Origin: Cyanobacteria bacterium CYA
Lineage (GTDB): Bacteria > Planctomycetota > Phycisphaerae > Phycisphaerales > UBA1924
Reading direction: 5' to 3'
Assembly (NCBI GenBank): GCA_008363215.1
Contig: RHKP01000001.1
Coordinates: 310,001-374,000 of the forward strand
Length of the DNA stretch: 64,000 nucleotides
The notes beneath the pieces are model-generated. The model was not told the origin of the DNA, searched no databases, and saw nothing but the letters and a program-made list of their open reading frames with translations. Below, one piece after another: positions 53,118-62,025 of the stretch. Within the stretch, counting starts at the first letter, position 1; each line of letters opens with the position of its first letter. The translations under genes were made by a program, and so were the position numbers.

Positions 53118-55301
53118 GTGCTGGATACAGGCCACATGCTGCTCACCCTGGCTTCGGACGCGCCGGCCGGCGCTGCCCCCTGGTGGGTGATGCTGATCCC
53201 GGCGCTCGCCATGCTCGGCGTGGTGCTGTGCACGCTGTTTGCCATCATGGGCGTGAAGAGCAAACTGCCGGCGTATGCGACGGTGGGCTGCCTGGGGCTC
53301 GCCTGTGCGCTCGCGTTCGCCATGCTTCTGGGCTACGAGGACGCTTCGGGCGTGGTGAAGGCCTGGCAGTGGTTCGACATTTCCTGGGGGGAGGGGCACG
53401 GGCAGACCTTCAGCGCGATCTTCGGCTTCTACATCGATCGCCTGACGATCCTGTGGATGCTTTTCGTCACCAGTCTGGGCACGCTCATCGGGCTGTACGC
53501 CAGCGAGTACATGAGCCATGACCAGGGCCCGGGCTACTGCCGCTTCTTCATGGCTTTCAACCTCTTCGTGTTCAGCATGTCGTGCCTGGTGATGGGCGCC
53601 AACATGCTGATGCTGTACCTGGGCTGGGAAGGGGTGGGCCTGTGCTCGTACCTGCTGATCGGGTACTTCTACAAGAAGCCGTCGGCCGTGGCGGCGGGCA
53701 AGAAGGCGTTCATCGTCAACCGCATCGGCGACCTGGGCCTGGCACTGGGCGTGTATCTCACGTTCGTACACTTCGGCACCATCGAATACGCCGAACTGTT
53801 CGCCGGCGACAAGTTGCAGGGCTACCTGAGCGACGTGGCGCACGGGCACTTTGAGCACATTCCGATGACGGCGCAGATGATCCCGCTGCTGCTCACGGTC
53901 GGCGCCATCGGCAAGAGTGCACAGTTGCCGCTTTACGTGTGGCTGCCCGACGCGATGGAAGGCCCCACCCCGGTGTCGGCGCTGATCCACGCGGCGACGA
54001 TGGTGACGGCCGGCGTCTACCTGATCGCCCGCGCCTATCCGCTGTTCCAGGTGTCGCAGTTCGCCCTGCCTGCGGTGGCGTGGATCGGGGCGCTGACGGC
54101 CTTTCTCGCGGCCACGATCGGCATGGCCCAGTTCGACATCAAGCGCATCATGGCCTACTCGACGGTGTCGCAGTTGGGCTACATGTTCGCCGGGCTGGGT
54201 GTAATGACGAGCATCGGGGCGGCGGCCCACGTGTTCACGCACGCGTTTTTCAAGGCCCTGCTCTTCCTGTGCTGCGGGGCGGTGATGCACGGGTTCGCCG
54301 GGCAGTTGGATCTGCGGAAACTTTCGGGCCTGGCGAAGATGAAGGGCTGGGGCATCGTGAGCATCACCATGCTCATCGGGTGCCTGAATCTGGTCGGCTT
54401 CCCGGTCATCACCAGCGGATACTGGTCGAAGGACATCATCCTGGCCGAGGCGTTTGTGCGTCCGAGTACGGGGCTGGTCGGCTGGTTGCTGCTCATCACG
54501 GCCGGCCTGACGGCCTACTACACGTTCCGCGTGTTCTTCCGCGTGTTTGTCGGCCCGGTGGAGTACCACCCCGGCGAGGAACTGCACGCGCACGACGACC
54601 ACGCGCACGGGCATGCACACGATCATGGGCATGGGAACGTCCCGGCGCACGGGCACGCGCCCAACGACGCTCACGACGAAGCGCACGGGCATTTCCACCC
54701 GCACGCGCCGGGCTGGGCCATCAACACGGTGCTGCTGATCCTCGCGATCCTCACCTTCGTCGCCATCCCGCTGGTGGCGCTCAGCCACGGCGGGTGGGTG
54801 GGAGAGATGGTGCACGGCTCGACCGCTCACTTCGAGGCCGCGCACGCCGAGGGCGGCTCGCATGGTTCAGTGTGGCTGGCGGGGCTGGATCCGCACAAGG
54901 TGATGTACTACATCTCGGGGGTGGTGGGGGTGCTGGGCATCGTTGTCGCGTGGGCGTTGCACTACCGGGGTCGTCGCGAGGCGGCGCACGCGCCGGCAGC
55001 CGATGCGTTCAAGCAGGCGATCGGTGCGGTGCAGCGCTGGGCCGAGCACAAGTGGTACGTGGACGAGTTGTACGATTTCCTGTTCCGCAACCCGCTATGG
55101 GTGCTCTCGCAGGTGTTCCGGTATGTGGACATGCTGCTGGTGGACGGGCTGGTGAATACGGCCGGCTGGTTGCCCAGCGCCCTGGGCGGGCGTCTGCGTC
55201 GCGGGCAGCACGGGCTGTTGCAGGGATACGCGGGCAGCATGGCCGGCGGGCTGGCACTGTTCGTGGTGGTGGTCCTTCTTCTGGTGAGCAAGTCGGCATG
55301 A
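53118..55301 (+). CDS. nuoL: NADH-quinone oxidoreductase subunit L with His-rich insertion
   Basis: 727 residues, about 110 more than typical. Antiporter-like core: GWEGVGLCSYLLIGYFY (key Glu), WLPDAMEGPTPVSALIHAATMVTAGVYLIAR (key Lys/His region), and STVSQLGYMFAGLG. Between residues ~483 and ~531 lies a His/Asp-rich hydrophilic loop (HAHDDHAHGHAHDHGHG, then more), not seen in E. coli NuoL. The amphipathic transverse helix would follow it. GTG 53118 is the start, after GAGGGGAG. It pumps protons in complex I; the loop could bind metal. Confidence 0.92.
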   Translation: MLDTGHMLLTLASDAPAGAAPWWVMLIPALAMLGVVLCTLFAIMGVKSKLPAYATVGCLGLACALAFAMLLGYEDASGVVKAWQWFDISWGEGHGQTFSAIFGFYIDRLTILWMLFVTSLGTLIGLYASEYMSHDQGPGYCRFFMAFNLFVFSMSCLVMGANMLMLYLGWEGVGLCSYLLIGYFYKKPSAVAAGKKAFIVNRIGDLGLALGVYLTFVHFGTIEYAELFAGDKLQGYLSDVAHGHFEHIPMTAQMIPLLLTVGAIGKSAQLPLYVWLPDAMEGPTPVSALIHAATMVTAGVYLIARAYPLFQVSQFALPAVAWIGALTAFLAATIGMAQFDIKRIMAYSTVSQLGYMFAGLGVMTSIGAAAHVFTHAFFKALLFLCCGAVMHGFAGQLDLRKLSGLAKMKGWGIVSITMLIGCLNLVGFPVITSGYWSKDIILAEAFVRPSTGLVGWLLLITAGLTAYYTFRVFFRVFVGPVEYHPGEELHAHDDHAHGHAHDHGHGNVPAHGHAPNDAHDEAHGHFHPHAPGWAINTVLLILAILTFVAIPLVALSHGGWVGEMVHGSTAHFEAAHAEGGSHGSVWLAGLDPHKVMYYISGVVGVLGIVVAWALHYRGRREAAHAPAADAFKQAIGAVQRWAEHKWYVDELYDFLFRNPLWVLSQVFRYVDMLLVDGLVNTAGWLPSALGGRLRRGQHGLLQGYAGSMAGGLALFVVVVLLLVSKSA

Positions 55302-55341
55302 TGGTTTTCGCTGACACAACCAAGGCCGTGGAGCGTGCCCG

Positions 55342-56970
55342 ATGAACAGCGTGCTCTTACCCGCGGCGATGCTGATACCGGTGATCTTTGCGCTGGCGGT
55401 GGCGTTCATGCCCGCCGAGAAGGCGCGGGGGACTGCGCTGCTCGGCATGCTGCTGGGCGCCGTGCCGGTGCTGGGGCTGCTGTTTTTGTTTGACTATCAG
55501 GACGCGGCGGCGTTCCAGTTCGCCGGCGCCGTCGACTGGATCCCTGAGTTCGGACTTCGCCTCTCGCTGGGGATCGATTCGGTCGCGCTGCTGCTGATCG
55601 CGCTGACGGCCCTGCTCGGGCCGGTCTGCGTGCTCGGCTCATGGACGGCCATTGCCGATCGGCAGCGTTTGTTCTACGCGTGGCTGCTGATATTGCAGAC
55701 GGCGATGATCGGCGTGTTCGCGGCGCGCGACCTGGTGGTGTTTTACATCTGCTTCGAGTTCACGCTGCTGCCGATGTTCATCCTCATCGGGGTGTTCGGA
55801 TCGACCAACCGCAAGATCGCGTCGATCAAGTTCTTCCTGTACACCTTCACTGGCTCGCTGATCGCGCTGGCAGGCCTGGTCTACGTCGCGTGGTACGCGG
55901 CCGGTCACTACGGACACTGGACGCTGGACATCGGCGAACTGGCTCTGGCGGCGAGGACAATGAGCCCGACGCAGCAGGGCTGGGTGCTGGCCGCCATGTT
56001 GGCGGGCTTTGCCGTCAAGGTGCCGCTCTTCCCGCTGCACACGTGGCTCCCGCTGGCGCACACCGAGGCGCCGACTGCGGGCTCGGTCATCCTGGCGGGC
56101 GTATTGCTGAAGTTGGGCACGTATGGCATCTACCGCTTCGTACTCGGTTATGTGCCCTTGGCCGTCGCCGAGCATGCACCGCTGCTGGCGGTGCTGAGCA
56201 TCATCGGCATTGTGTACGCCGGGCTGATCTGCTGGGTGCAGACGGACGTGAAGAAGTTGGTCGCGTATTCGTCGGTGAGCCACTTGGGCTTCTGCGTGCT
56301 GGGGCTGGTGGCCGTGAACGCGACGGGGCTTTCGGGCTCGGTGCTTTACATGCTCAACCACGGGCTGAGCACCGGGGCGCTGTTCCTCATGATCGGCTTC
56401 ATGTACGAGCGCTACCACACGCGCGACATGGGGCAACTGGGCGGACTGGCCTCGAAGATGCCGGTGTGGTCGAGTTTCATGGTCTTCTTTGTCCTCGCGT
56501 CGGTGGGGCTGCCGGGGCTCAACGGTTTTGTGTCCGAGTTCCTGTGCCTGATCGGCGCGTTCCAGTCGTCGTCGAGCATGGTGGCTGCGGGCGAGCCGGG
56601 CGCGACGCCCGGGGCCCTTGGCCCGTGGTACGGGTTCTTTGCCGGCACGGGCATGGTGGTCGCGGCGATGTACCTGCTCATCATGGTGGGCAAGGTAGTG
56701 TGGGGCGAACTCGTCGAGCCGCACGAGCACCATCACGGGGGCGAGTCGCACTCGCACCTGCCGGCCGACCTGACCGCGCGAGAGATCACGGCGCTGGTTC
56801 CGCTGGCATTGGGGTGCCTGGTTTTCGGGCTGTGGCCCCAGCCGCTGCTGGGGGCCATCGAGGCGCCGGTCAACGTCGCGATTCAGTCGTTTGAGTTCCA
56901 GGCGCCGGCGCCCGCGCCACCGCATGAGCATGCACAGGCCGACGCTCACGTCGGGGAGGTTGCCCCGTGA
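55342..56970 (+). CDS. nuoM: NADH-quinone oxidoreductase subunit M
   Basis: 542 residues. FYICFEFTLLPMFILIGVFG (catalytic Glu), FPLHTWLPLAHTEAPTAGSVILAGVLLKLGTYG, and VGLPGLNGFVSEFLCLIGAF are NuoM signatures. Near residue 460 the loop ELVEPHEHHHGGESHSHL is His-rich, as is the C-terminal tail (PPHEHAQADAHVGEV). Its stop overlaps the nuoN GTG start by 4 bp. Confidence 0.93.
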   Translation: MNSVLLPAAMLIPVIFALAVAFMPAEKARGTALLGMLLGAVPVLGLLFLFDYQDAAAFQFAGAVDWIPEFGLRLSLGIDSVALLLIALTALLGPVCVLGSWTAIADRQRLFYAWLLILQTAMIGVFAARDLVVFYICFEFTLLPMFILIGVFGSTNRKIASIKFFLYTFTGSLIALAGLVYVAWYAAGHYGHWTLDIGELALAARTMSPTQQGWVLAAMLAGFAVKVPLFPLHTWLPLAHTEAPTAGSVILAGVLLKLGTYGIYRFVLGYVPLAVAEHAPLLAVLSIIGIVYAGLICWVQTDVKKLVAYSSVSHLGFCVLGLVAVNATGLSGSVLYMLNHGLSTGALFLMIGFMYERYHTRDMGQLGGLASKMPVWSSFMVFFVLASVGLPGLNGFVSEFLCLIGAFQSSSSMVAAGEPGATPGALGPWYGFFAGTGMVVAAMYLLIMVGKVVWGELVEPHEHHHGGESHSHLPADLTAREITALVPLALGCLVFGLWPQPLLGAIEAPVNVAIQSFEFQAPAPAPPHEHAQADAHVGEVAP

Positions 56971-58517
56971 CCGAACGTCTTGCCTATCTTTGGCCGGAAC
57001 TGTCGCTGTTCGTCGCGACGTGCGTGGTGATGGTGCTGGGGCTGAGCCCTTCGCGCGAGACACGGCGTCTGTGCGCGTGGGTGTCGGCGATCGGACTGCT
57101 GGTGGCGGCCGGTCTGGCGGCCAACGCACCGATCGATTCCGAGGCGTTGCTGCCCCACCTGATGCCATTCGCCAAATTGCTGATTGCGCTGGTGGGGCTG
57201 GTGCTGCTGATGCTGCTGGCCGGCACCGTCGACCGCGATTACGAGGCCGAGATTGCCTCGGGCAGGGCGGTGTTCAATGCGCTGCGGTCCAATCGGGCCG
57301 AGTTCTACTCGTTCTTCCTGTTCAGCCTGACCGGCCTCATGCTGACCGCCAGCGCCGAAAGCCTGATCTGGCTGTTCCTGGCGCTCGAACTGACCAGTCT
57401 GCCGACGTACGTCATGGTGACAATCTCGACACGCGGCACCCAGAGCCAGGAGGCAGGCGTCAAGTACTTCTTCCTGGGCGCCCTTGGCGCAGCGTTCTTC
57501 CTCTATGGTTTCGCCCTGATCTACGGGGGCACGGGTGCGACGCACTTTGCGGACATTGCCGGCATCATCGCAACCGAGGGCATGAATCCAATCCTGACGC
57601 TCGGAATGATCCTCGGGCTGATCGGGGTGTCATTCAAGATCGCGGCCGTGCCGATGCACTTCTACACGCCCGACGTGTACCAGGGGGCGGCGGCGTCGGT
57701 GTCGGCGATGCTGGCCTTTGTGCCCAAGACCGCCGGGTTCCTCGCGATCATCGTGCTGTGCGCCCTGATGGGCTGGCGCTACGGACCGGGGGGTGAGAGC
57801 CTGCCCGAGGCCGTGCGCATGCTGTTGTGGATCTCCGCGGCCCTGACCATGACGGTGGGCAACACGCTGGCGCTGCGGCAGCGGTCAGTCAAACGGCTTC
57901 TGGCATATTCTTCGATCGCGCACTCTGGATACATGCTGGTCGGGGTGGTCGCCGGTCCGGGCAGCGACCCGGCTCGGTTCACGACCAACGGGATCGCGGC
58001 CGTGCTGTTCTATCTGTTGTGCTACGGGTTTATGAACGTGGGCGCGTTCGCGGTGCTGGCGGCGTTGCGGCGCCCGGACGGAACCGAGGCTGATGACATT
58101 GATGACATTCGCGGGCTGTGCCACACGCAGCCGTTGCTGGGGTGGTCGATGGTGCTGTGTGCCCTCAGTCTGCTGGGGATGCCCCCGCTGCTGGGGTTCA
58201 TCGGCAAGTTCGGGCTGTTCACCAGCGCGATCAGCGCGGGTGAAATCGTGCTGGTTGTCATTCTCGGGCTCAACTCGGCCGTTGCGGCGGCGTACTACCT
58301 GCGCCTGGTTGTGACGCCGTACCTCGAGCGGCCGCCCGAACGCGACGCCATGGGCGTGCAGCGCGTCGCGATTCCGTCGCGCCCGATCGTGGCGGTGGTG
58401 TCGGCGTGCTCCGTGGTGGTGCTGGTTCTGGCGGCGCAGTTCCTTGTGACGCGTTCGGCCATTGCCGGGCGCGTACTTGAGGCGCGACCTCCGGCCAGCG
58501 CCGACGCCCGCCCATGA
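56967..58517 (+). CDS. nuoN: NADH-quinone oxidoreductase subunit N
   Basis: 516 residues. LALELTSLPTYVMVTISTRGTQSQEAGVKYFFLGALGAAFFLYG contains the helix-5 Glu, PMHFYTPDVYQGAAASVSAMLAFVPKTAG is the helix-7/8 Lys region, and YSSIAHSGYMLVGVV follows. Last gene of nuoJKLMN; directly after its stop the IS remnant begins. No complex I gene follows on this strand. Confidence 0.93.
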   Translation: MTERLAYLWPELSLFVATCVVMVLGLSPSRETRRLCAWVSAIGLLVAAGLAANAPIDSEALLPHLMPFAKLLIALVGLVLLMLLAGTVDRDYEAEIASGRAVFNALRSNRAEFYSFFLFSLTGLMLTASAESLIWLFLALELTSLPTYVMVTISTRGTQSQEAGVKYFFLGALGAAFFLYGFALIYGGTGATHFADIAGIIATEGMNPILTLGMILGLIGVSFKIAAVPMHFYTPDVYQGAAASVSAMLAFVPKTAGFLAIIVLCALMGWRYGPGGESLPEAVRMLLWISAALTMTVGNTLALRQRSVKRLLAYSSIAHSGYMLVGVVAGPGSDPARFTTNGIAAVLFYLLCYGFMNVGAFAVLAALRRPDGTEADDIDDIRGLCHTQPLLGWSMVLCALSLLGMPPLLGFIGKFGLFTSAISAGEIVLVVILGLNSAVAAAYYLRLVVTPYLERPPERDAMGVQRVAIPSRPIVAVVSACSVVVLVLAAQFLVTRSAIAGRVLEARPPASADARP

Positions 58518-59285
58518 TGCTCACTGGCCCGCGTAACTGTCCAGATTGATCGATGCGTCGTCGTGGTCTGCTGAGAACCGATCTCAAGACCTCTCGGGGC
58601 AGGATGATCGAGCATCGCAGATGCAGGAACGCCTGAAACATGGCGGTCAGCTTCTCCCGGCGGATGCAGAGCCTTCGGTAGTGTTGAATCCACGAGATGG
58701 TGCGTTCGACAGTAAAGCGGCGCTTGTATCGTCGCAGCATGCGCCCGTCCTGTGTCTTCTGTTTTTGGCTCGAGCGGTGAGGCGCGATCAGGTTGTCGAG
58801 CGCATCACGGTCGTAAGCCTTGCCGCCGATGAGCCGGTCCGGCCTGACGCCGGTGAGCATGAAGTCGAACAGGCCCTGCACGGGCTTGCCCTCGTGCGGC
58901 GAGGCCGAGCAGGTGTCCACCGCCGCGTGCCTTGTTGAAGGCGCCTTCGATGAAGCACTTGTAGAGCCGATCACCGCCGCGCTGTTCAACGCACTTGCCC
59001 GCCTCGCGCATGATGCGTTCGAACACGCCGGCCTCGACCCACTTCTTGAACCAGCGATGTGCGGTGCTCCTGGGGCCGAACTCGGCGGGACGATCCGTTC
59101 ACTTCGCACCGTGATCGAGAATCCGGAATATGGTGCGGCTGATGTCGCGCTTGGTCGCCGGCGGCCGCCCGCCCTTCGGGCTGATCGCCGGATCAGGAAT
59201 CCGCTCGCACAGCCAATCTACCTGCTCATCCGTCAGTGTCAGCATGACACATGATGACATCGAATGAGGGTTTTGGGATAGGTTC
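58518..59285 (-). mobile_element. Degenerate IS5-family insertion sequence
   Basis: The right edge GAGGGTTTTGGGATAGGTTC (59266-59285), read on the minus strand as GAACCTATCCCAAAACCCTC, looks like an IS5-family terminal inverted repeat. It abuts the nuoD stop codon. No matching partner is seen near 58518-58560, so the 3' end is lost. The transposase inside is broken. It occupies the spacer between nuoN and nuoD. Confidence 0.7.
58590..59245 (-). pseudogene. IS5-family transposase, inactivated
   Basis: Read from ATG 59245: LTLTDEQVDWLCERIPDP, then AKGGRPP-like and RTIFRILDHGAK, then TGA (59099-59101) where Trp is expected, then EFGPRSTAHRWFKKW and LYKCFIEGAFNKARGGG. After this the frame shifts with an internal loss to ASPHEGKPVQGLFDFMLTGV, then RPDRLIGGKAYDRDAL and RRFTVERTISWIQHYRRL. 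The first catalytic Asp region is FIEGAF (usually DGTF) and the second is GGKAYD (usually GDKAYD); Glu of the VER block remains. Nonsense, frameshift, deletion and active-site loss show a dead element. Confidence 0.8.
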
Positions 59286-60574
59286 TACCTATCCAGTTCG
59301 GCCGCCACGATGTTGAGCGACCCAAGCACCGCGACGATGTCGGCCAGCATGTGCCCCTCGATCAGTTTGGCGATCACCTGATAGTTGATGAAACTCGGCG
59401 GGCGGACCTTGACGCGCCAGGCGCGGGGTGAGCCGTCGGACACGACGTAGTACCCCAGTTCCCCGTTGGCAGTCTCGTTGGCGCCGTACGCCTCGGCCAC
59501 CGGGGGCTCCCACCCGCGGTTGGTCATGATGAGTTCAAAGTGCTGGATCAGACCTTCGATCGAGCCGTACACCTCGGTCTTGGGCGGCTTGACCATCTTC
59601 GAGTCGCTGAAGACGTCGAGCGGACCCTGCGGGATGTTGTCGATCAACTGATCAATGATCTTGATTGCCTGGCGAATCTCCTCAACACGCACCACAAAGC
59701 GGGCATAGACATCGCCCGCCTCGGCGATCGGTACGCTGAACTTGACTCGCTCGGCGCCCTGGCCGTCCCAGTTGTCCGCGTAGCACAGGTAGGGTTCGTC
59801 CTTGCGAAGATCGCGCTTCACGCCGGAGGCTCGGGCGATCGGCCCGCTGAGGCTCCAGGCGATCGCGTCGTCGCGCGAGATGGCGCCGACGCCCTGCGTG
59901 CGGTCCATGAAGATGCGGTTGCGCAGCAGGATTTTCTCGATGTCGCGTACGGCCGTGGGCAGGTCGTCGTGGATGAAGTTCTTGACCAGCCGCTTGAAGG
60001 TCTCTTCATCAGGCAAGTCCTGCATGGCGCCGCCGACGCGAGTCCAGTCGGGGTGGAAGCGCTGCCCGGAGATGTAGTCGCAGATGTCGTAGATTTTCTC
60101 GCGCGGGTTGAAGGCGTAGAGGAAGCCGGTGAAGGCGCCAAGGTCGAGGGCGGCCGCCCCGACGCACAGCAGGTGGTCCTGGATGCGCCCGAGTTCGGCC
60201 ATGATGGTGCGCAGGACTTTGCAGCGCGGGGTGATCTCGATGCCGAAGACGGTCTCGACGGCGTGATGCCAGCAGATGTCGTTGGAGATCGGGGAGAGGT
60301 AGTTCATCCGCGAGCAGATGGTGACGTACTGGTTGTAGTCCAGGTACTCGCCGAGTTTCTCGAATCCCGAGTGCAGGTAACCGATGTGGGGGGTGCAGCG
60401 TGCCACCCGCTCCCCGTCCAGTTCGAGGACGAGGCGCAGCGTGGTGTGGGTGGCCGGGTGCTGAGGCCCGAAGTTGAGCACCCACCGGTCGCCGGTGTCG
60501 ACATGGTCCTTGATGTACCCGATCTTGTCGGCGTCGACCGTGAGCCCTTCTTCCGGGTGGAGCGTGTACGGCAT
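59285..60574 (-). CDS. nuoD: NADH-quinone oxidoreductase subunit D
   Basis: 429 residues. WVLNFGPQHPATHTTLRLVLELDGE near the N-terminus is the universal NuoD/49 kDa block (quinone site His). PHIGYLHSGFEKLGEY, NYLSPISNDICWHHAVE and SSLNIVAAELDR-like ending are present. It lies in the opposite orientation to nuoJKLMN; normally nuoD precedes nuoE-N on one strand. Its TAG stop overlaps the IS end by one base. Partner genes nuoA-C and E-I are outside the window. Confidence 0.94.
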   Translation of the reverse strand: MPYTLHPEEGLTVDADKIGYIKDHVDTGDRWVLNFGPQHPATHTTLRLVLELDGERVARCTPHIGYLHSGFEKLGEYLDYNQYVTICSRMNYLSPISNDICWHHAVETVFGIEITPRCKVLRTIMAELGRIQDHLLCVGAAALDLGAFTGFLYAFNPREKIYDICDYISGQRFHPDWTRVGGAMQDLPDEETFKRLVKNFIHDDLPTAVRDIEKILLRNRIFMDRTQGVGAISRDDAIAWSLSGPIARASGVKRDLRKDEPYLCYADNWDGQGAERVKFSVPIAEAGDVYARFVVRVEEIRQAIKIIDQLIDNIPQGPLDVFSDSKMVKPPKTEVYGSIEGLIQHFELIMTNRGWEPPVAEAYGANETANGELGYYVVSDGSPRAWRVKVRPPSFINYQVIAKLIEGHMLADIVAVLGSLNIVAAELDR

Positions 60575-60608
60575 GGATACCTCCCGCAGGATGGGATGGT
60601 AGACCGGC

Positions 60609-61982
60609 TCAGCGGGCCCGTTGGACGATGCCCAGCGAGCGGGCGGCCATCCCGGCGATGGAGACGTATTCGGGCCCGATCAGCCCGGTCTCGATCCGGT
60701 CGTGCAGCGGCGTGGCCAGCCCGGCGGGGACGGCGGCCGAGCCGAGCATGGCCCCGACGATGGAGCCGACGCTGGCGCCGTTGCAGTCGGTGTCGCGGCC
60801 GGCCATCACCGAGAGCCCCAGGGCGCGGGCGAGGTCGGTCGCCCCGACCAGCAGCGAGCCGGAGACGATGACTGCGTGCGGGATCGCATGCACCGGGTCC
60901 AGGTCGGCGATGAGCGTGTCGAAAAGGTCCAGAGCCTCGTCGTCGGGCAGATCGGGCGAGCAGGTGTCGAGCAGAGGCAGCACGGCCTTGGCCATCCGGC
61001 TCTGCGGCGGAATGTGTGACAGCCCGCCGGCCACGATCTGGCGCGGGTCGGGCTCGACAAAGGCGCGGGCGATCATGGCGGCAATGAGCATGGAGCCGTA
61101 GATGCCGTTTGCGGTGTGACTGATGCGGGCATCGCGCCACGCCAGTTCAGCCGCGAGCGTCGGATTGCCCGGACAGGCGTAGCCATAGGCGTCGGCCCGG
61201 ATGGCGGCTCCAACCCACTCGCGGTACGGGTTCTGCCGGGTCCGCACCCAGCGCCAGTCGACATCCTGCTCGGCCCGTGCCCAGTCAGAGCCGAGATGAA
61301 AGTCGTAGCGCTCGACGAGATTGCGGAAGGCCTGGGTTTCGGCCGTGCAGACCGACATGTAGGGCAGGCTGCTCATCCACGCGCGGGCGACGTGCCAGGA
61401 GGTGAAACCGAGCCCGTGCTCTTCAAGGAGGCGGGTGCCAAGCAGGGTGTAGCGAATGTCGTCGTCAGTCTCCAGGCACTCGATGCGTGAGCGGGTGGAG
61501 CGCGGGCAACACACCGGGCCGGTGGTTTGCTCAGCCGGGGACCGCGGCGGCGCGTAGGCGCGAATCGGATACTCCCGCTCGCCCACCGCCTTGAGATACA
61601 TGGCGATGCGCTTGCGGCTGGAGAGTCCGTTGTGCGGGTGCATGAAAACTTCGAACGGCTTGCCGAGCGCGCACCCGGCGCAGCGGGCCAGCCACGCGCC
61701 GTGGAGGCGGTCGAGCAGTTCGGCGTCGGAGCCGTCCCAGGCGGGGCAGGGGGCGGGACGGGCGAGGGTCTGAATGGCCACCAGTTCGGTCGGCTCGGCC
61801 GGGTGCTCGCGGTGACGCCCGGCCCAGACGTTCAGGAGATTTCGGCACGCATCCGCGCCCAGCGCACCCTGGTCCTCAATGGCCTGCTGCATAGAAAGCA
61901 GACGATCGGCCGTGCCCTCTTCCAGCCGAACCTGCTCGACTTCCTGTTCAAACAGCGACTTGTCATCCGTCCAGCCCGGCAT
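60609..61982 (-). CDS. ADP-ribosylglycohydrolase (DraG) family protein
   Basis: 457 residues. LHGAWLARCAGCALGKPFE begins the domain, ETDDDIRYTLLG holds the metal-binding aspartates, and MAGRDTDCNGASVGSIVGAMLGSA the second set. The family removes ADP-ribose from proteins or small molecules. The first ~85 residues form an extra helical region before the catalytic domain. 34 bp from nuoD; no ADP-ribosyltransferase is nearby. Substrate unknown. Confidence 0.87.
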   Translation of the reverse strand: MPGWTDDKSLFEQEVEQVRLEEGTADRLLSMQQAIEDQGALGADACRNLLNVWAGRHREHPAEPTELVAIQTLARPAPCPAWDGSDAELLDRLHGAWLARCAGCALGKPFEVFMHPHNGLSSRKRIAMYLKAVGEREYPIRAYAPPRSPAEQTTGPVCCPRSTRSRIECLETDDDIRYTLLGTRLLEEHGLGFTSWHVARAWMSSLPYMSVCTAETQAFRNLVERYDFHLGSDWARAEQDVDWRWVRTRQNPYREWVGAAIRADAYGYACPGNPTLAAELAWRDARISHTANGIYGSMLIAAMIARAFVEPDPRQIVAGGLSHIPPQSRMAKAVLPLLDTCSPDLPDDEALDLFDTLIADLDPVHAIPHAVIVSGSLLVGATDLARALGLSVMAGRDTDCNGASVGSIVGAMLGSAAVPAGLATPLHDRIETGLIGPEYVSIAGMAARSLGIVQRAR

Positions 61983-62025
61983 GAACCCCCCTCGGCTTGG
62001 CCTCCGATGGCGCTACCGTTGTTGT

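Noticed and set aside
54560..54720. His-rich region as a repeat array or CRISPR
   Set aside because: It is in frame inside nuoL and has no regular repeat-spacer unit.
58270..58590. C-terminal part of the transposase frame extending over nuoN
   Set aside because: It is antisense to nuoN; transposase similarity stops near 58590.
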